Of a DNA stretch of 64,000 nt, positions 1 through 10,626 are shown piece after piece (the stretch's first letter is position 1; every line of letters begins with the position of its first letter). Position numbers and translations under genes: made by a program. Origin of the DNA: Paramacrobiotus metropolitanus (Eukaryota > Tardigrada > Eutardigrada > Parachela > Macrobiotidae); assembly GCF_019649055.1 (NCBI RefSeq), contig NW_026570500.1, forward strand, positions 1 to 64,000, read 5' to 3'. Below the pieces are notes generated by a model. It made no database searches. It saw only the letters and a program-made list of their open reading frames with translations, and had not been told where the DNA came from.

Positions 1-338
1 GTTTATTGACAGATCCGTTTCAGGCAGATCGGTTTTACGCATCACGTACTACGCTGGGCAACAACGACTTAGGTCGCGAACGAACGTAAATCGACTCAAA
101 ATTTAAGCTCCGAAAGTCCCAAACCTGGGCTGTGCAGTCCGGAAGTACCTATTAGTAAACTGCGAAAGAACCTATGCCCAAATGGTCAGACACGAAATTA
201 GTATCACCAACTGGCAAGTGCTTCTGAAATCGAAGTGCTCATATTTAATCAGGATCGCTATAATTACCGAAATTCAAGCGTCTTTTATTGCGCCATCCGC
301 AGTTTGAGCTAACGAGCAGTTCCAGGTCATATTACTAA
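1..338. other. left flank, no gene seen
   Basis: No convincing coding region, RNA gene or repeat is visible before the start of the retrotransposon A1 repeat. The sequence is of mixed composition and looks like ordinary intergenic DNA. Confidence 0.5.
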
Positions 339-550
339 GTGTTAGTTAATTCATTAACTAGAGTTAAAATCCGGGTGACCTGTTTTTGCTCTCTGGCTGT
401 CTTTGTCTTGCTGACCTATTATATTACTTTCCCGGATACGATGTTCTTATCATGCTAAGCTGACTGAATGCAGAACTCATTCTCGATTATTGCCACTAGC
501 TAAACTTGAATATTTTTGCTAAACTGACGACTGTTAACGTGTGCAGTTTT
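339..550 (+). repeat. A1 split direct repeat
   Basis: The left copy of a 212-bp direct repeat whose second copy is at 4751-4962. Similarity begins with gtgttagttaattc and ends with gtgtgcagtt; one substitution is visible (gatacg against gatgcg). It lies about 100 bp upstream of the gag start and probably contains the promoter. Confidence 0.9.
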
Positions 551-645
551 GTGTGCTAAACGTGTGCTAAACTGACAACTGATACGAGTGACCTTTCCAT
601 AATCTCCTCTTCAAAAATTATCTCCCCGCATCCAACTACCCCACA

Positions 646-2065
646 ATGCCACCGAAGAAGGATCCCAAGAACAATCCCGCACCACCAGCCAGCCGGCCAC
701 CGAGAAAACGCGGGAGGCCTGCGACACCACCGCCACCTGCCGTCAACTCAGTAGTTCATGTCGTGCAACCGGCATCTCAGCAGCCAGACTTGAGAACTCT
801 GATTGAGCAGCAGGCCAAGCAGCAGCAACAATTGGACAGTATCTTGCACATCCTCAACCCAACTCCCGCCGCAGGCGCTGCCACGACAAAGCGCGTAGGA
901 CCCGGAACACCGCCACCGCCTGCTGTCAACTCGGAGGTTCAGGTTGTACTGCCGGCATCACAGCAGTCAGACATCAGAACCCTGATTGAGCAGCAGGAAA
1001 AGCAGCAGCAGCAGATCGACAGCATTCTGCAAATGCTGAATCCCCACCCGGACGCTCGTATGTCCCCGTCATCGGACACGGGTCCACATCTCCGGGTCCG
1101 CATCGGCGACAATGACCAGCGTCATATTACGAGCGAGAGCAACCCGCGACCACACCGGAAACGCTCCAGAAGCCATGGAAGACACCGCAACGATCGAGGT
1201 AAGAGCACGTCGCAATCCAGCTCACGTTCCGAAGACTCCCCCTCGCCGCACTCTCAAGGACAGACTTGGCCGCCGTGAAGTATTCAGCAGACTGGGTGAC
1301 TTGGCAGATACCCACTATCGCCAATCACGCCATCTGCCTGCCGTACCCGAGAAAGTCCGCTCCAAACTGCTGGATCCGACCCGATATGTCGACTTTGACA
1401 GCCTCCTGCCAAAGAATCGGGTGGAGAAGCCCAGAAACGGAGCATCGAAAATGGTGATCAGCAAAGGTCATGTCGTTTTGAAACCGCATGATGGACACGT
1501 CACAGTAGACTCATTTCCGGCATGGATCCGCGCTTTTACCGTATTTGCTGCATATCGGACGTCTGTCATTCCTGAAATGACCATCCCTCTACTGAAGTAT
1601 CAAGACTTGATGGCTGGATACGCCGACCGTGGTACCCCAGTAGATCAATGGCTTGATTACGACAAGCAGTTCCGAACGTACATGACGGCTCACCCATACA
1701 ACTTTGATCTATGGGGACACCAGCACGACGACACCTACTCCGACACCATCCAAAACGGTCACCGGGAAGCGACGTCGGAAGTCCACGTGCGCGACCGGAA
1801 CCAGAGGGCCCCCAACGAGCGCGACACCTGCAGGAACTGCGGATCCAGCGGTTATTTCATCGCGCAGTGCTTGGCACCACGCAAAGGATTCCCGGGTCAC
1901 CAACAGCAGCCCTTTCGGACAAGCACCGCCGCAGACGGCAACAATATCTGCAAGAACTACAACTTCACCAACTGCACCGAGCCATGTAAGCGGCAGTTCA
2001 AGCACGTCTGCCTCACCTGTGGAGGAGCCGGCCACAAGGCTCCGCAGTGTCGCAACGCCAACTGA
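646..2065 (+). CDS. Gag-like protein of the YR retrotransposon (frameshifted)
   Basis: The likely structural nucleic-acid-binding protein. The first part (646-1278) is proline-rich and basic, with a 62-codon internal duplication: the motif TPPPPAVNS followed by a glutamine-rich coiled segment occurs twice (DNA at about 720-870 and 907-1056). The second part runs in another frame to 2065. It holds the conserved core and ends in cysteine/histidine clusters, including a CCHC-type knuckle near the C terminus (CLTCGGAGHKAPQC), as in retroelement nucleocapsids. The ATG at 646 follows the A1 repeat in a good context (acaATGCC). One frameshift, at about 1110-1270, separates the halves. A minus-strand ORF here is only a shadow. 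Confidence 0.8.
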
Positions 2066-2070
2066 CATCG

Positions 2071-3685
2071 CCACAGTGCCCGCAAAGGTCACGACACCCC
2101 TGCGACCAGAGGCCTTTGCGAGACTGCTGGCTGCCCATCCTAACCCACGTTTTGTTTCTTTTATTGTTTCTTCCTTAATAACCGGCGTCGATCTTGGCTA
2201 CCGCGGACCACAGTTTTCCCGCCACACTCCCAACTCACACACAGCCTGGAAACACCACCGCGCTCTGGGAAACAGCATCCAGAAAGAGGTCGCCCGGGGA
2301 CACACTGCCGGCCCATTCACGCAACCGCCTCTGAAAAACTTTGTCGTAAACGCCTTGGGCGTCCGCGAAAAGAAAGACGGGGACATCCGAACCATCATGG
2401 ATCTATCACAACCAGTGGGTCAAAGCGTCAATGATTCCATCTCAACGGACAACATGCCACTGCAGTACTGCTCCGTTGACGATGGCATTCGGATCATCCT
2501 TGACCTCGGACCGTCTACAGAAATGGCAAAGATGGACATCAAATCCGCCTTCCGCCTCATCCCCGTCCGCCGAGAAGATTGGAACCTCCTGGGATACAAC
2601 CATGACGGTAATTACTATTTCGACATAGTTTTGCCGTTCGGGTGTCGCTCAGCCCCTACCTGTTCGAGCAGTTCGCGGAGGCCGTCTACTGGGCGGTCTC
2701 CAGAAGCTGCGGCCTGTCCTCCTTTTTGCATTACGTTGACGACTTCCTGTTTCTCGGCCGACCGAAAACAGGGCAGTGCGCAACGCTAATGCACTCGATG
2801 CGTGAGACGTGCAACGAGCTTGGGGTCACTCTCGCCGAAGACAAAACCGAAGGACCTGCAACTCGGTTGACATTCCTCGGCATCGTCCTAGACACTGTAA
2901 CCCACACAGTAAGCTTACCTACCGGTAACCACCAAGAGATCGTAGATGCCCTCCAGTCTTGGTCAAACCGTACACAATGCAGTGCACCAGAGCTCCAAAG
3001 CTTGATCGGAACGCTGCAATTTGCATCAAAATGTGTCCCCACCAGCCGGCTTTTCACCCGCCGGCTCATCCGACTTTTGTCAGAACAACATGGCCAACGC
3101 ACGATATACCTCAATACGGACTTTCATCGCGACATCGACGGGTGCCGCACCTTCCTCCCGACGTTGAACGGGACCGCCTCCTTCATAAAGCCATCGTGGA
3201 GCACCTCCGACATCCTCCACCTGTACACGGATGCTTCCGGCACAATCGGTCTGGGAGCGTACTTCAATGGTGAATGGTTCCATCAGCGTTGGCCGTCATG
3301 GATTCATGAGCTATCGGTTCCCATTGAATACCTCGAAATGGTTCCGATTCTATTGGCAATGCTTGTTTGGGGGAAGTGGTTGTGGTGCTGGAAGATCATC
3401 TTCCACACCGACAACGAAGGCGCAACACAAGCGTGGGAGAGTCTTCGGTCAAGCAATCCAGGCGTGTTAGATCTCATGCGTCGCATGACGGCTGCAGCCG
3501 CGGACAACAACATGACCTTTTCGCTCAAACATGTTAGAGGCGTGGACAACGGCATAGGTGATGCACTATCTCGTTTCCAGGAATTGCGTTTTCGAAGTCT
3601 CGCACCGCTAGCGGCTGCTCTTCCAACGCCGTGCCCGAATATCTTCAACGATCTCCGCCTAACCTACGAGCATCCCCATCGCTGA
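2071..3685 (+). CDS. Reverse transcriptase-RNase H polyprotein (one frameshift)
   Basis: Copies element RNA into DNA. The N-terminal half lies in the frame ending at 2789 and the C-terminal half in the frame 2642-3685, so there is one frameshift near 2640. RT motifs are visible in order: a DIKSAF motif, LPFG, and the catalytic YVDD at about 2733. RNase H follows, with LYTDASG at about 3221 (first catalytic Asp), a Glu in the YLEM segment, HTDNEGA and a final DALSR. This DIRS-type arrangement of RNase H directly after RT, with no protease or DDE integrase, agrees with the recombinase downstream. It overlaps the recombinase ORF by about 55 bp. Confidence 0.9.
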
Positions 3686-4635
3686 GCCGTCTCCTGGAAG
3701 CCCACATCGCAACATCCACACGGTCCACGTACCGGGTAGGAGCAACGCGCTTCATCAACTTCTGCACTGCTCGCTGTCTTACACCACTGCCAGCGGATCC
3801 AACTACCGTGGCCCGGTTTATCGCCAGGCTACACGATGGAGGCGCCAGCGTAAGCACCGCCAAAGTTTACGTGGCCGCCATCCACAACCTGCACCGCGAA
3901 GCCGATGCTGATAGCCCAGTCAACGCTGACATCGTCAAGCCCACGATCAGTGGCTTCGTCCGACTGTTAGCGTCCAAATCAGACAAACGACTTCCGATCA
4001 CCATGCCACTGATGCGCAACCTGAAGGACCGCCTGCGTCTCAGCTCACTGGACGTCTCCGATATCAGTATGCTGTGGTGTGCCTTCACCATGGCATTCTT
4101 CGGTTTCATGCGCATAAGCGAGCTTGTCTCACCATCATCGACGTCTCATGACCGCCACCGCACTCTGCTGTCGCGCGACGTGAAGACGGAAGACGACACC
4201 ATTACAGTGCACATCAAACGTTCAAAAACCGACCAACTTGGAAGTGGCGTTGTACTTCGCTTGACCGCGACTAACCGTTCGGTTTGTCCGGTGCGAGCAT
4301 ACGAACGCTACATCCACAGCCGCACCACCAAGGCCCGCGCGGACAGTCCATTCTTCTCCTTTCGCTCGGGTCAACACCTCACACGAGCATCCGTGCTGCA
4401 CCACATCCGGAAGCTGCTCTGGGACCACCCTGAACGCGACCGCCTAAACACGCACAGCTTTCGCATTGGAGCCGCCACTACCGCAGCCGAAGGAAACATT
4501 CCTGAGCCGGATATCATGCGAGCCGGACGGTGGAAGAGCACCTGTGTGCGTCGCTACCTCCGAAAGACCAATCCCAGTCAAGTAAACCTGTACGGAACGT
4601 CTTGTTTGGGGGCAAGTGGCCAGAAGGAAGGCTAG
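3631..4635 (+). CDS. Tyrosine recombinase of the YR retrotransposon
   Basis: Integrates the circular DNA intermediate by strand exchange. The protein of about 334 aa has an N-terminal SAM-like core-binding half and a C-terminal catalytic half. Visible catalytic features are the first Arg in FMRISELV, the HxxR box in THSFRIGAATTAA, and GRWKS followed shortly by the presumed nucleophile Tyr in RRYLR. This ORF is open throughout. The 3' end overlaps the B1 repeat (4609 onward), as is usual for Ngaro elements. A precise start cannot be chosen: the first ATG lies inside the RT ORF end. Confidence 0.9.
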   Translation: MPEYLQRSPPNLRASPSLSRLLEAHIATSTRSTYRVGATRFINFCTARCLTPLPADPTTVARFIARLHDGGASVSTAKVYVAAIHNLHREADADSPVNADIVKPTISGFVRLLASKSDKRLPITMPLMRNLKDRLRLSSLDVSDISMLWCAFTMAFFGFMRISELVSPSSTSHDRHRTLLSRDVKTEDDTITVHIKRSKTDQLGSGVVLRLTATNRSVCPVRAYERYIHSRTTKARADSPFFSFRSGQHLTRASVLHHIRKLLWDHPERDRLNTHSFRIGAATTAAEGNIPEPDIMRAGRWKSTCVRRYLRKTNPSQVNLYGTSCLGASGQKEG

Positions 4636-4750
4636 GGGAGCAATGGGCGCGCGTCTTTGACCTCTTAATCGAAACGGCGACATCTGTCCGCTCTGGCCTT
4701 CTTCTCGGTTTACCATCCCATTACCGGCACTCGCTCACCATGGATTTTAA
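4609..4750 (+). repeat. B1 split direct repeat
   Basis: A 142-bp repeat starting ggggcaagtggccagaagg and ending catggattttaa, present again at 5018-5160. It abuts A2 directly and overlaps the last codons of the recombinase gene. Confidence 0.9.
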
Positions 4751-4962
4751 GTGTTAGTTAATTCATTAACTAGAGTTAAAATCCGGGTGACCTGTTTTTG
4801 CTCTCTGGCTGTCTTTGTCTTGCTGACCTATTATATTACTTTCCCGGATGCGATGTTCTTATCATGCTAAGCTGACTGAATGCAGAACTCATTCTCGATT
4901 ATTGCCACTAGCTAAACTTGAATATTTTTGCTAAACTGACGACTGTTAACGTGTGCAGTTTT
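4751..4962 (+). repeat. A2 split direct repeat
   Basis: The second copy of A1 (339-550), nearly identical over 212 bp and lying between B1 and B2. An AATAAA polyadenylation signal follows at about 5012-5017, between A2 and B2. Confidence 0.9.
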
Positions 4963-5017
4963 TCTTACCACCCACCCGCCCTTTCTAACGGGTTTGTTGT
5001 GAAATGAATTGAATAAA

Positions 5018-5160
5018 GGGGCAAGTGGCCAGAAGGAAGGCTAGGGGGAGCAATGGGCGCGCGTCTTCGACCTCCTAATCGAAACGGCGACATCTGTCCA
5101 CTCTGGCCTTCTTCTCGGTTTACCATCCCATTACCGGCACTCGCTCACCATGGATTTTAA
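5018..5160 (+). repeat. B2 split direct repeat, right end of the element
   Basis: The second copy of B1. Similarity stops abruptly after gattttaa at 5160, which defines the right end of the retrotransposon. Confidence 0.85.
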
Positions 5161-5880
5161 CGGTAAATTCACATTTAAACTGCGTCTGTAATATAACATT
5201 TTGAATAGTAGTCGCACAGTCGCAGCGTGAACATAAGCGGGAAAAGGAATAAAAAATTAAAAATAAAATTCCTCTCACTGTCAACCCTGATCCGCCATGA
5301 AAAATTAGGAGACTCGCACTGTTCCCGGATATATGCGTGTCTCATATGGGCCATGAGACATGGCCAGACTATGCTGTGAACAATCATGTCGGTGGGTTTT
5401 CTTCTGCTTTTTAATTCCAAAACTGCTAACGTATCGAGTTCTTGCATCATGTAAAGCTTCTTCCTTGATGCATAGCAGACGTAAAGACATTTTGGGTAGT
5501 AGTTAAAACTACTACATATTCAAGCACATATTGTCCTGGACGGCCGTCATCCATTCAATACGTGGCAGATTTTGAAAAGAAAGATAATTTATTTGCCAGT
5601 GTTTGCAAATCGATTGCTTGATGCTACGTATTAGCGCTCTTTGACAAAACAATCATAACGGGTTTTATCGCAAGAACTCCGTAACAGGCAAGCGAGCACT
5701 TAGCCAAACTGCTAAATGAAACGTTGCCCAAATACGGAGTAAACTTCCGAGCTGTAGCAACATTTTCTTAAGCGTAATGAGCACAAGTAAACTATTGTAG
5801 TAATAACACATTACTGCCACAATTTACGCTTCCACCGCAAGTGGACAAAAGTGGAAAAAAAATTTTCCCAGGATTTAGTC
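5161..5880. other. intergenic, nothing recognised
   Basis: AT-rich sequence with only short unsupported ORFs on the minus strand. No domain, RNA or repeat is recognised. Confidence 0.5.
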
Positions 5881-5881
5881 G

Positions 5882-6062
5882 AAGAGAATCTGATGCGCCT
5901 GTTTTTGAAAATTAGAATCCGATGCGTCTTTTTTTAACAATTCGAATCGGATGCCGTCTTTTTCTAGAAATTAAATCTAATGCATCTATATTTTAAAAAA
6001 TATTCGAATCTGATGAATCTTTGTATAAAAATTCGACCCTGATGCGTCTTTTTCTAAATATT
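5882..6062. repeat. minisatellite of about 34 bp, five or six degenerate units
   Basis: The phrase gaatc(t/c)gatgc(g/a)tct followed by a T-run and an A-rich spacer recurs about every 30-37 bases. The units are heavily diverged. Its architecture (short core plus T and A runs) resembles the minisatellite at 35300-36010, but the cores differ. Confidence 0.7.
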
Positions 6063-8149
6063 AGTTAATAAATTATAAAAGTATTCGTAAATCGTAAGAG
6101 TATGTAAACTTAATAAGCAAGCAAGCTGTTTGTACGTTTTTGAAGTAGCGAAACTCCTCGAAAAATTTCTAACCCCATTTACGAGAAATATTTCTGTACT
6201 TATCTCTTTTTTGCGCGTATTGTTCGGCAAGGAACTCGCCCCACATCTGCATTTTTGAAACGGACAGTACTCTGCACATTATATCGCACATCGTAGTCCC
6301 TGTCACCGCAATTTATGCCACCCGGCAGAAGAAGTGCTGGCAATGAAGGTATTCGGGGGAGTTAGATTCTTTTGTGTGCGGCACGCTGGATATCCTGAAG
6401 ATTATTATAACACCTACGTAGCGGAAGTGATGGTGCCCAAAGCGCTGATCTAGGAAGCCTGGAACATTCGCATGCAACGAAATATACAGAGTACCGGTTA
6501 AAGTTTGGTCAGACGAGGTTGACGGTGTATCATTAGACGGTAGACGAAGTCAAAGTTATTCGAATGATTAGACTGCATGAAAAAATGCATTATGTTTTGC
6601 AAAAAAATCAAAAACAAGGAAAAAAATTTCAAGAATAATTTAAACTTTTTGCTCATAGAAACGTAACAAAAAATAACGAATAGTAAAATAAAAATACTTT
6701 TCCGAATTTTTAGGGCGCATGGCAAACTAATTAAGCGCGAGAAAATTGTTGGGCGCATACACATTCTTATAATAAAAAACACAAATACATATAAACAAAT
6801 TCAGAAAGAAATCTATCATAAAATAAAGCGCTGAAAATTCACATGAAGGTCAGCAAAGAGCTGGCCTTCCTTTTCCTTAGTGACCAGGGTCATCGCTCGA
6901 GGAGGCCGGCGGGGATGTGAGATGGAAAAATTTAAATTCTAAAAGTGCACGTAATAGTAATTATGGAAATACACAGTTGCGCGTCAAGGTGTTTCCCACT
7001 CTCGATTCCGCAGCACCGTAACATGCATTAAATTAGCAGTACCTACAAATAAACTGCCGTAGCTCATGAAAAATAGAAAACAACACTGCAGGAGCGGATG
7101 TGATAAGGATTTACAGATTTATCGCGAGACTGGTGACAATAAATCAGAGTTTTGGTTTTTTATGTCAGCGGAAACCTCATCCAATTCTTCGTGCAGTTAT
7201 TACAAATACTTTATCAATAGCATTACTAATTTTCATAACAATGCCAGTGGCAGTATATTGCCGTGCGGGCATCACGCAGAGAAAAAAACTGCACTCGCTG
7301 CACTTACATAGAAGAAAATTGCACTCAGCGATCATTAGTGGAAATTGGTATTCTTAAGTTTTATAAATAAGCAAGTTACTGTGTAAAAAGCGTCAATAAA
7401 AGGGATGATAGCCAAAAGAAGTGTGCGAAAGTGGTGGCAATAGACCAGTAGTCAAAATTAGTGCTCGAATTCATTTGTAAAATGGAGTGCAAATAGGCTA
7501 AAGGTGGCGGAAGGGGGTTGCAATAACCGCTCCCATTACAAATTCATGCACTGCTGAGTCGCAGTTAAAAAGAGCAGTGCAGAATAATGATTACAGATTT
7601 CACTTCACCCGTAGCGTTAATCCTGTAATACGGTACATCACGAGTGGCAACTCATCACTATTCTACGCTTTTCGAAAAACAGTACTGGGATCCGGGAGTT
7701 TAACGAAACATGCGCCAGCAGCTCGGAAAGCACACATGATAAACCTGTTTGAGCGATTTGACCTTCGTAAGCTGGTTGTGCGTAGGCAATCTGCTTACCC
7801 TGCTTCCAGATACGAGTAATAAGGTAATGTGGTACGATCCAGTGTACTTACCTGGGATATGGCATCTTTGTGATGAGGAAATAACTGCAAGAATATAATC
7901 AGAATAAAATGCATCAAGTACTGTAATTTGATACACGTCTTATTAACTGCAGCGTGCCCGTATTAATAGGCATTAGGCAGTCATAATGCCATCAACATCA
8001 AGTTGTTGATTTTATGGCATGGAAGTCACGAATTACCACTGATTTTTATGAATGCATTTTGCGCAGCTCCGAACGACATGATTGCCTGGCAACTGAATTT
8101 ATTAACGGTTTATTTATAAGACCACAGCATTAATAAATTCTACACGTGT
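6063..8149. other. intergenic, no gene supported
   Basis: Contains only short ORFs (for example 7066-7357 and 7577-7819) with no recognisable domain, poor composition and no neighbours to support them. No RNA gene seen. Confidence 0.5.
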
Positions 8150-9005
8150 CCGACCATTTCGGCATAGGGACATTTCGGCATAGGACACTTCGGCATAAGA
8201 CATTTCGGCATAAGGATTTCGGCATGAGGACATTTCGGCATGATGACATTTCGGCATACGGACATTTCTATAGATTACTGTTTCTGTTTCGCATAATATC
8301 AGGTTTTTTGTATACATTTCATCCAATAATTCCATTGGAATATCTTTGAACAATCTTTTTAATGTGGTTGCCATTTCAAGTTGGGGCTCTTTAGGTTCCG
8401 TATGCTTTTCTTAACTTGTTTTGGTTTTCTTAGTTTGTTTAGGCCTTCTGAGGTTCGGCTTAAATTACTTTAGGTTTTGTATGTTTTCTTAGGTCATGCT
8501 TAGTTTTTGAAAGCTTCATAGGTTTTCTTGGGTCATTTTGGGACTTCTTAGGTTTACTTAGATTTTATTAGGTTTTCTTATGTTTTCTAAAGTCTTATTG
8601 GTTTTCTTAGGTCCTTTCCTACTAGTTCCTTTTGAGCCTACATAGGTTGCTTGGGTTTTCTTAGGCTGTTTTAGGTTTTCTTATGTGATTTCTTATGTTT
8701 TTGTTTTTTCTCTGGGCTTCCTATTTTTTATTTTCTTGAGGTTATTGTTTTCGGTTTTTGTTAGGGTTTTAGATTTTCTTGGGTTCTTTGTTTTTTCTTG
8801 TAGTTTTTAGCGTTGCTCGTTTGATAAATTTCTAAGTTTCGGTAAATTTTTCAGATATTAGTTATTCAGATTTTATGATGAAATGGCCGTATGCCGAAAT
8901 GTCCCTATGCCGAAATGTCCCTATGCCGAAATGGTCTTATGCCGAAATGTCTTATGCCGAAGTGTCCAATGCCGAAATGTCCCTATGCCGAAATGTCGGT
9001 ACGCC
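8150..9005. mobile_element. foldback-type element with repeated inverted arms
   Basis: The left arm (about 8150-8270) is a run of 15-17-bp units containing ggacatttcggcata. The right arm (about 8880-9005) is its reverse complement (tatgccgaaatgtcc), and the order of variant units is largely conserved between arms. The core (about 8380-8830) is T-rich, made of degenerate ttttcttaggtt repeats, and has no ORF. Long inverted arms built from short tandem repeats are typical of foldback transposons. The RNA or single strand would form a long hairpin. Confidence 0.75.
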
Positions 9006-9509
9006 ATTCTACAAAGTGACCACGTTAGCTAATCTGAATTTGTAACGTATCAAAAACTATATGCCGAGCAGCTGAGTTAATGAGTGGACGAAACTACTAC
9101 TACTACCGTACTACTTAAACAGATAACAAAGCATGGCTGACTTGGGTACTTCCGCTTCAAAACACACTATTCTACCGCGTAGTCGAATGCTGCCTTTTAC
9201 TTCTAACTACAGCTTGAGGTAGGTCGTTTATTTGTGGATATCATTGTTTGAAGTTGCCTCTACATACCGTTTTATCCGTGATATTTTTTTTCTGTAATTT
9301 AGTTTTAAGAAAAATAAAATGCAATAAGAAATAGTATACGATAAGTTAGCGCACGTCGTCTTGTAAGGTTACAGCACGCTTTGTTGAAAGTTATCCTTGT
9401 TAACGTTTTTGGCAAAGACTACGAAATATGTGTTCATGAAGACTTTAGCACCCAGAAAGTGGTACACAGAAAGGTCACAGAAATGAAGTACATCCGCACG
9501 CTGCCGTCA
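9006..9509. other. intergenic, nothing recognised
   Basis: No supported gene. A plus-strand reading frame beginning near 9381 runs over the antisense of the gag pseudogene and is not credited. Confidence 0.5.
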
Positions 9510-10378
9510 AAAATGTGGACAGAGAGTATAACTCCTCCCCGCTGGGCGGGGGTAGCACCGCCTACAGCGCCCGGAATACACTGCGTAACATTTAACGGAA
9601 ACATGAAGCATCAGTTCGCTGTCTGTCTTCGTGGCCGAAACCATGTATTCCAGCGTGATGGTGCATTGCGTCAACTGGAGACTTTCACGCGGCAGATTGC
9701 TGCAGGCGCTGATGAAACCGGTCAGATTGATGCTGAAGTTGCGGGACGGATCCCGCGGCCGATACAGCACGCAGGCTACATGGTAAAATTCACAGCAGTT
9801 CTTGCACTGCGGCACGTAAAAATGGTCACTTACAGGGCACCAGGGCACGAATACCAACTCAGCAACACAGATTTTTTGGTATTCAGAGCATTTCGCGTAT
9901 CGGCATCGACATCAATGACAACTGCGTAGGTTAACGGGTTCGGACGATTGCTTGTAAGTTTTTTTACTATCTTAATTTCAGAATCAACGCGCAAGTTTTT
10001 GACCTCAACTCATTAATCAAATTTTCTTCGGACATTGCAACCGGGACTCTGCGAATGATCATACGATGTTTGCGGGCTTTCGGCTTTTCGACACTCACAC
10101 CAAGCGCCTCACTATGCTTATGAAATAACTCTTCACCTTTTGCCGCATCGTGTGGCGTTTCAAACTCAACGACAACTGACTTACCATGACCCGGGCGGAC
10201 TTTCGTTACATTGGCACCCTGTGCTCCGGTGGGGATGGTAGCAGATAGGATGTTGCAAAAATCCGTCATTTCTTTTGCTGTTTTGCGTGACTGAGATGAC
10301 AAAGCCGCATCTTTCGGTTTTAGCACAAGGATTCTCTTGTCGGATGCATTTCTGGCGTTTGGCAAGGTTCCCTGGGAG
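9510..10378 (-). pseudogene. LINE-type ORF1/gag fragment (frameshifted)
   Basis: Minus-strand reading in two frames. The upstream part (about 10380-9967) is a basic region followed by an RRM-like segment. The downstream part carries a cysteine/histidine cluster (QCKNCCEFYHVAC), like the zinc knuckles of Jockey/LINE-type gag proteins. At least one frameshift lies near 9967-9850. No reverse transcriptase follows, so this is a fragment. Its 5' side is cut off at the left terminal repeat of the Polinton-like element, as if that element inserted next to or into it. Family assignment is by layout and composition only. Confidence 0.55.
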
Positions 10379-10380
10379 GT

Positions 10381-10453
10381 AGTAGTAATATGCCTGTCTC
10401 GACCGGCTTTTAGATGTGGGACGCTGATAAGAGCGTCCCGGGATGACGTCCCG
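10381..10453 (+). repeat. left terminal inverted repeat of the Polinton-like element
   Basis: Starts agtagtaata and ends gacgtcccg. The reverse complement is at 36990-37062 with about 67 of 73 bases matching; the mismatches cluster at positions 11-17. It contains two adjacent hairpins: an 8-bp perfect stem (10418-10425 with 10432-10439, loop gataag) and a 5-bp stem (10439-10443 with 10449-10453) around tgacg. Confidence 0.75.
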
Positions 10454-10626
10454 TTTTTCAAAAATAATTTAGAAAATCCTGAAAATATTCCTAATGACCT
10501 AGAAAAATTCGTAAAAATAGGGTAAATATGTGTTAAATAGAGAAGCGTGTTTGAACATGAAAGCTTGAATGCAACGGTGGTATTTATAGCCAGAATAGGA
10601 ACTGACGGAAAGTTAATTACTAGCTG

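Larger units (their letters stand above)
339..5160 (+). mobile_element. Ngaro/PAT-like tyrosine-recombinase retrotransposon (DIRS order)
   Basis: A complete-looking element with three consecutive coding regions (gag, RT-RNase H, tyrosine recombinase) and split direct repeats in the order A1 - genes - B1 - A2 - B2. Such terminal repeats, together with a recombinase in place of a DDE integrase, are the hallmark of the Ngaro/PAT branch of YR retrotransposons; they replicate through a circular intermediate and leave no target duplication. None is seen here. The two A copies differ by about one base in 212 and the B copies by a few, so the insertion is young. A frameshift lies between the two gag halves and another inside the RT, so this copy is probably not autonomous unless these are sequence errors. 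Confidence 0.9.

Noticed and set aside
1709-2092. 127-aa minus-strand ORF over gag
   Set aside because: Composition typical of the reverse strand of a GC-rich coding region; gag zinc knuckles are on the plus strand.
9381-9929. 182-aa plus-strand ORF
   Set aside because: The minus strand of the same bases shows a gag-like RRM/zinc-knuckle reading continuous with the next segment; the plus ORF has no domain.
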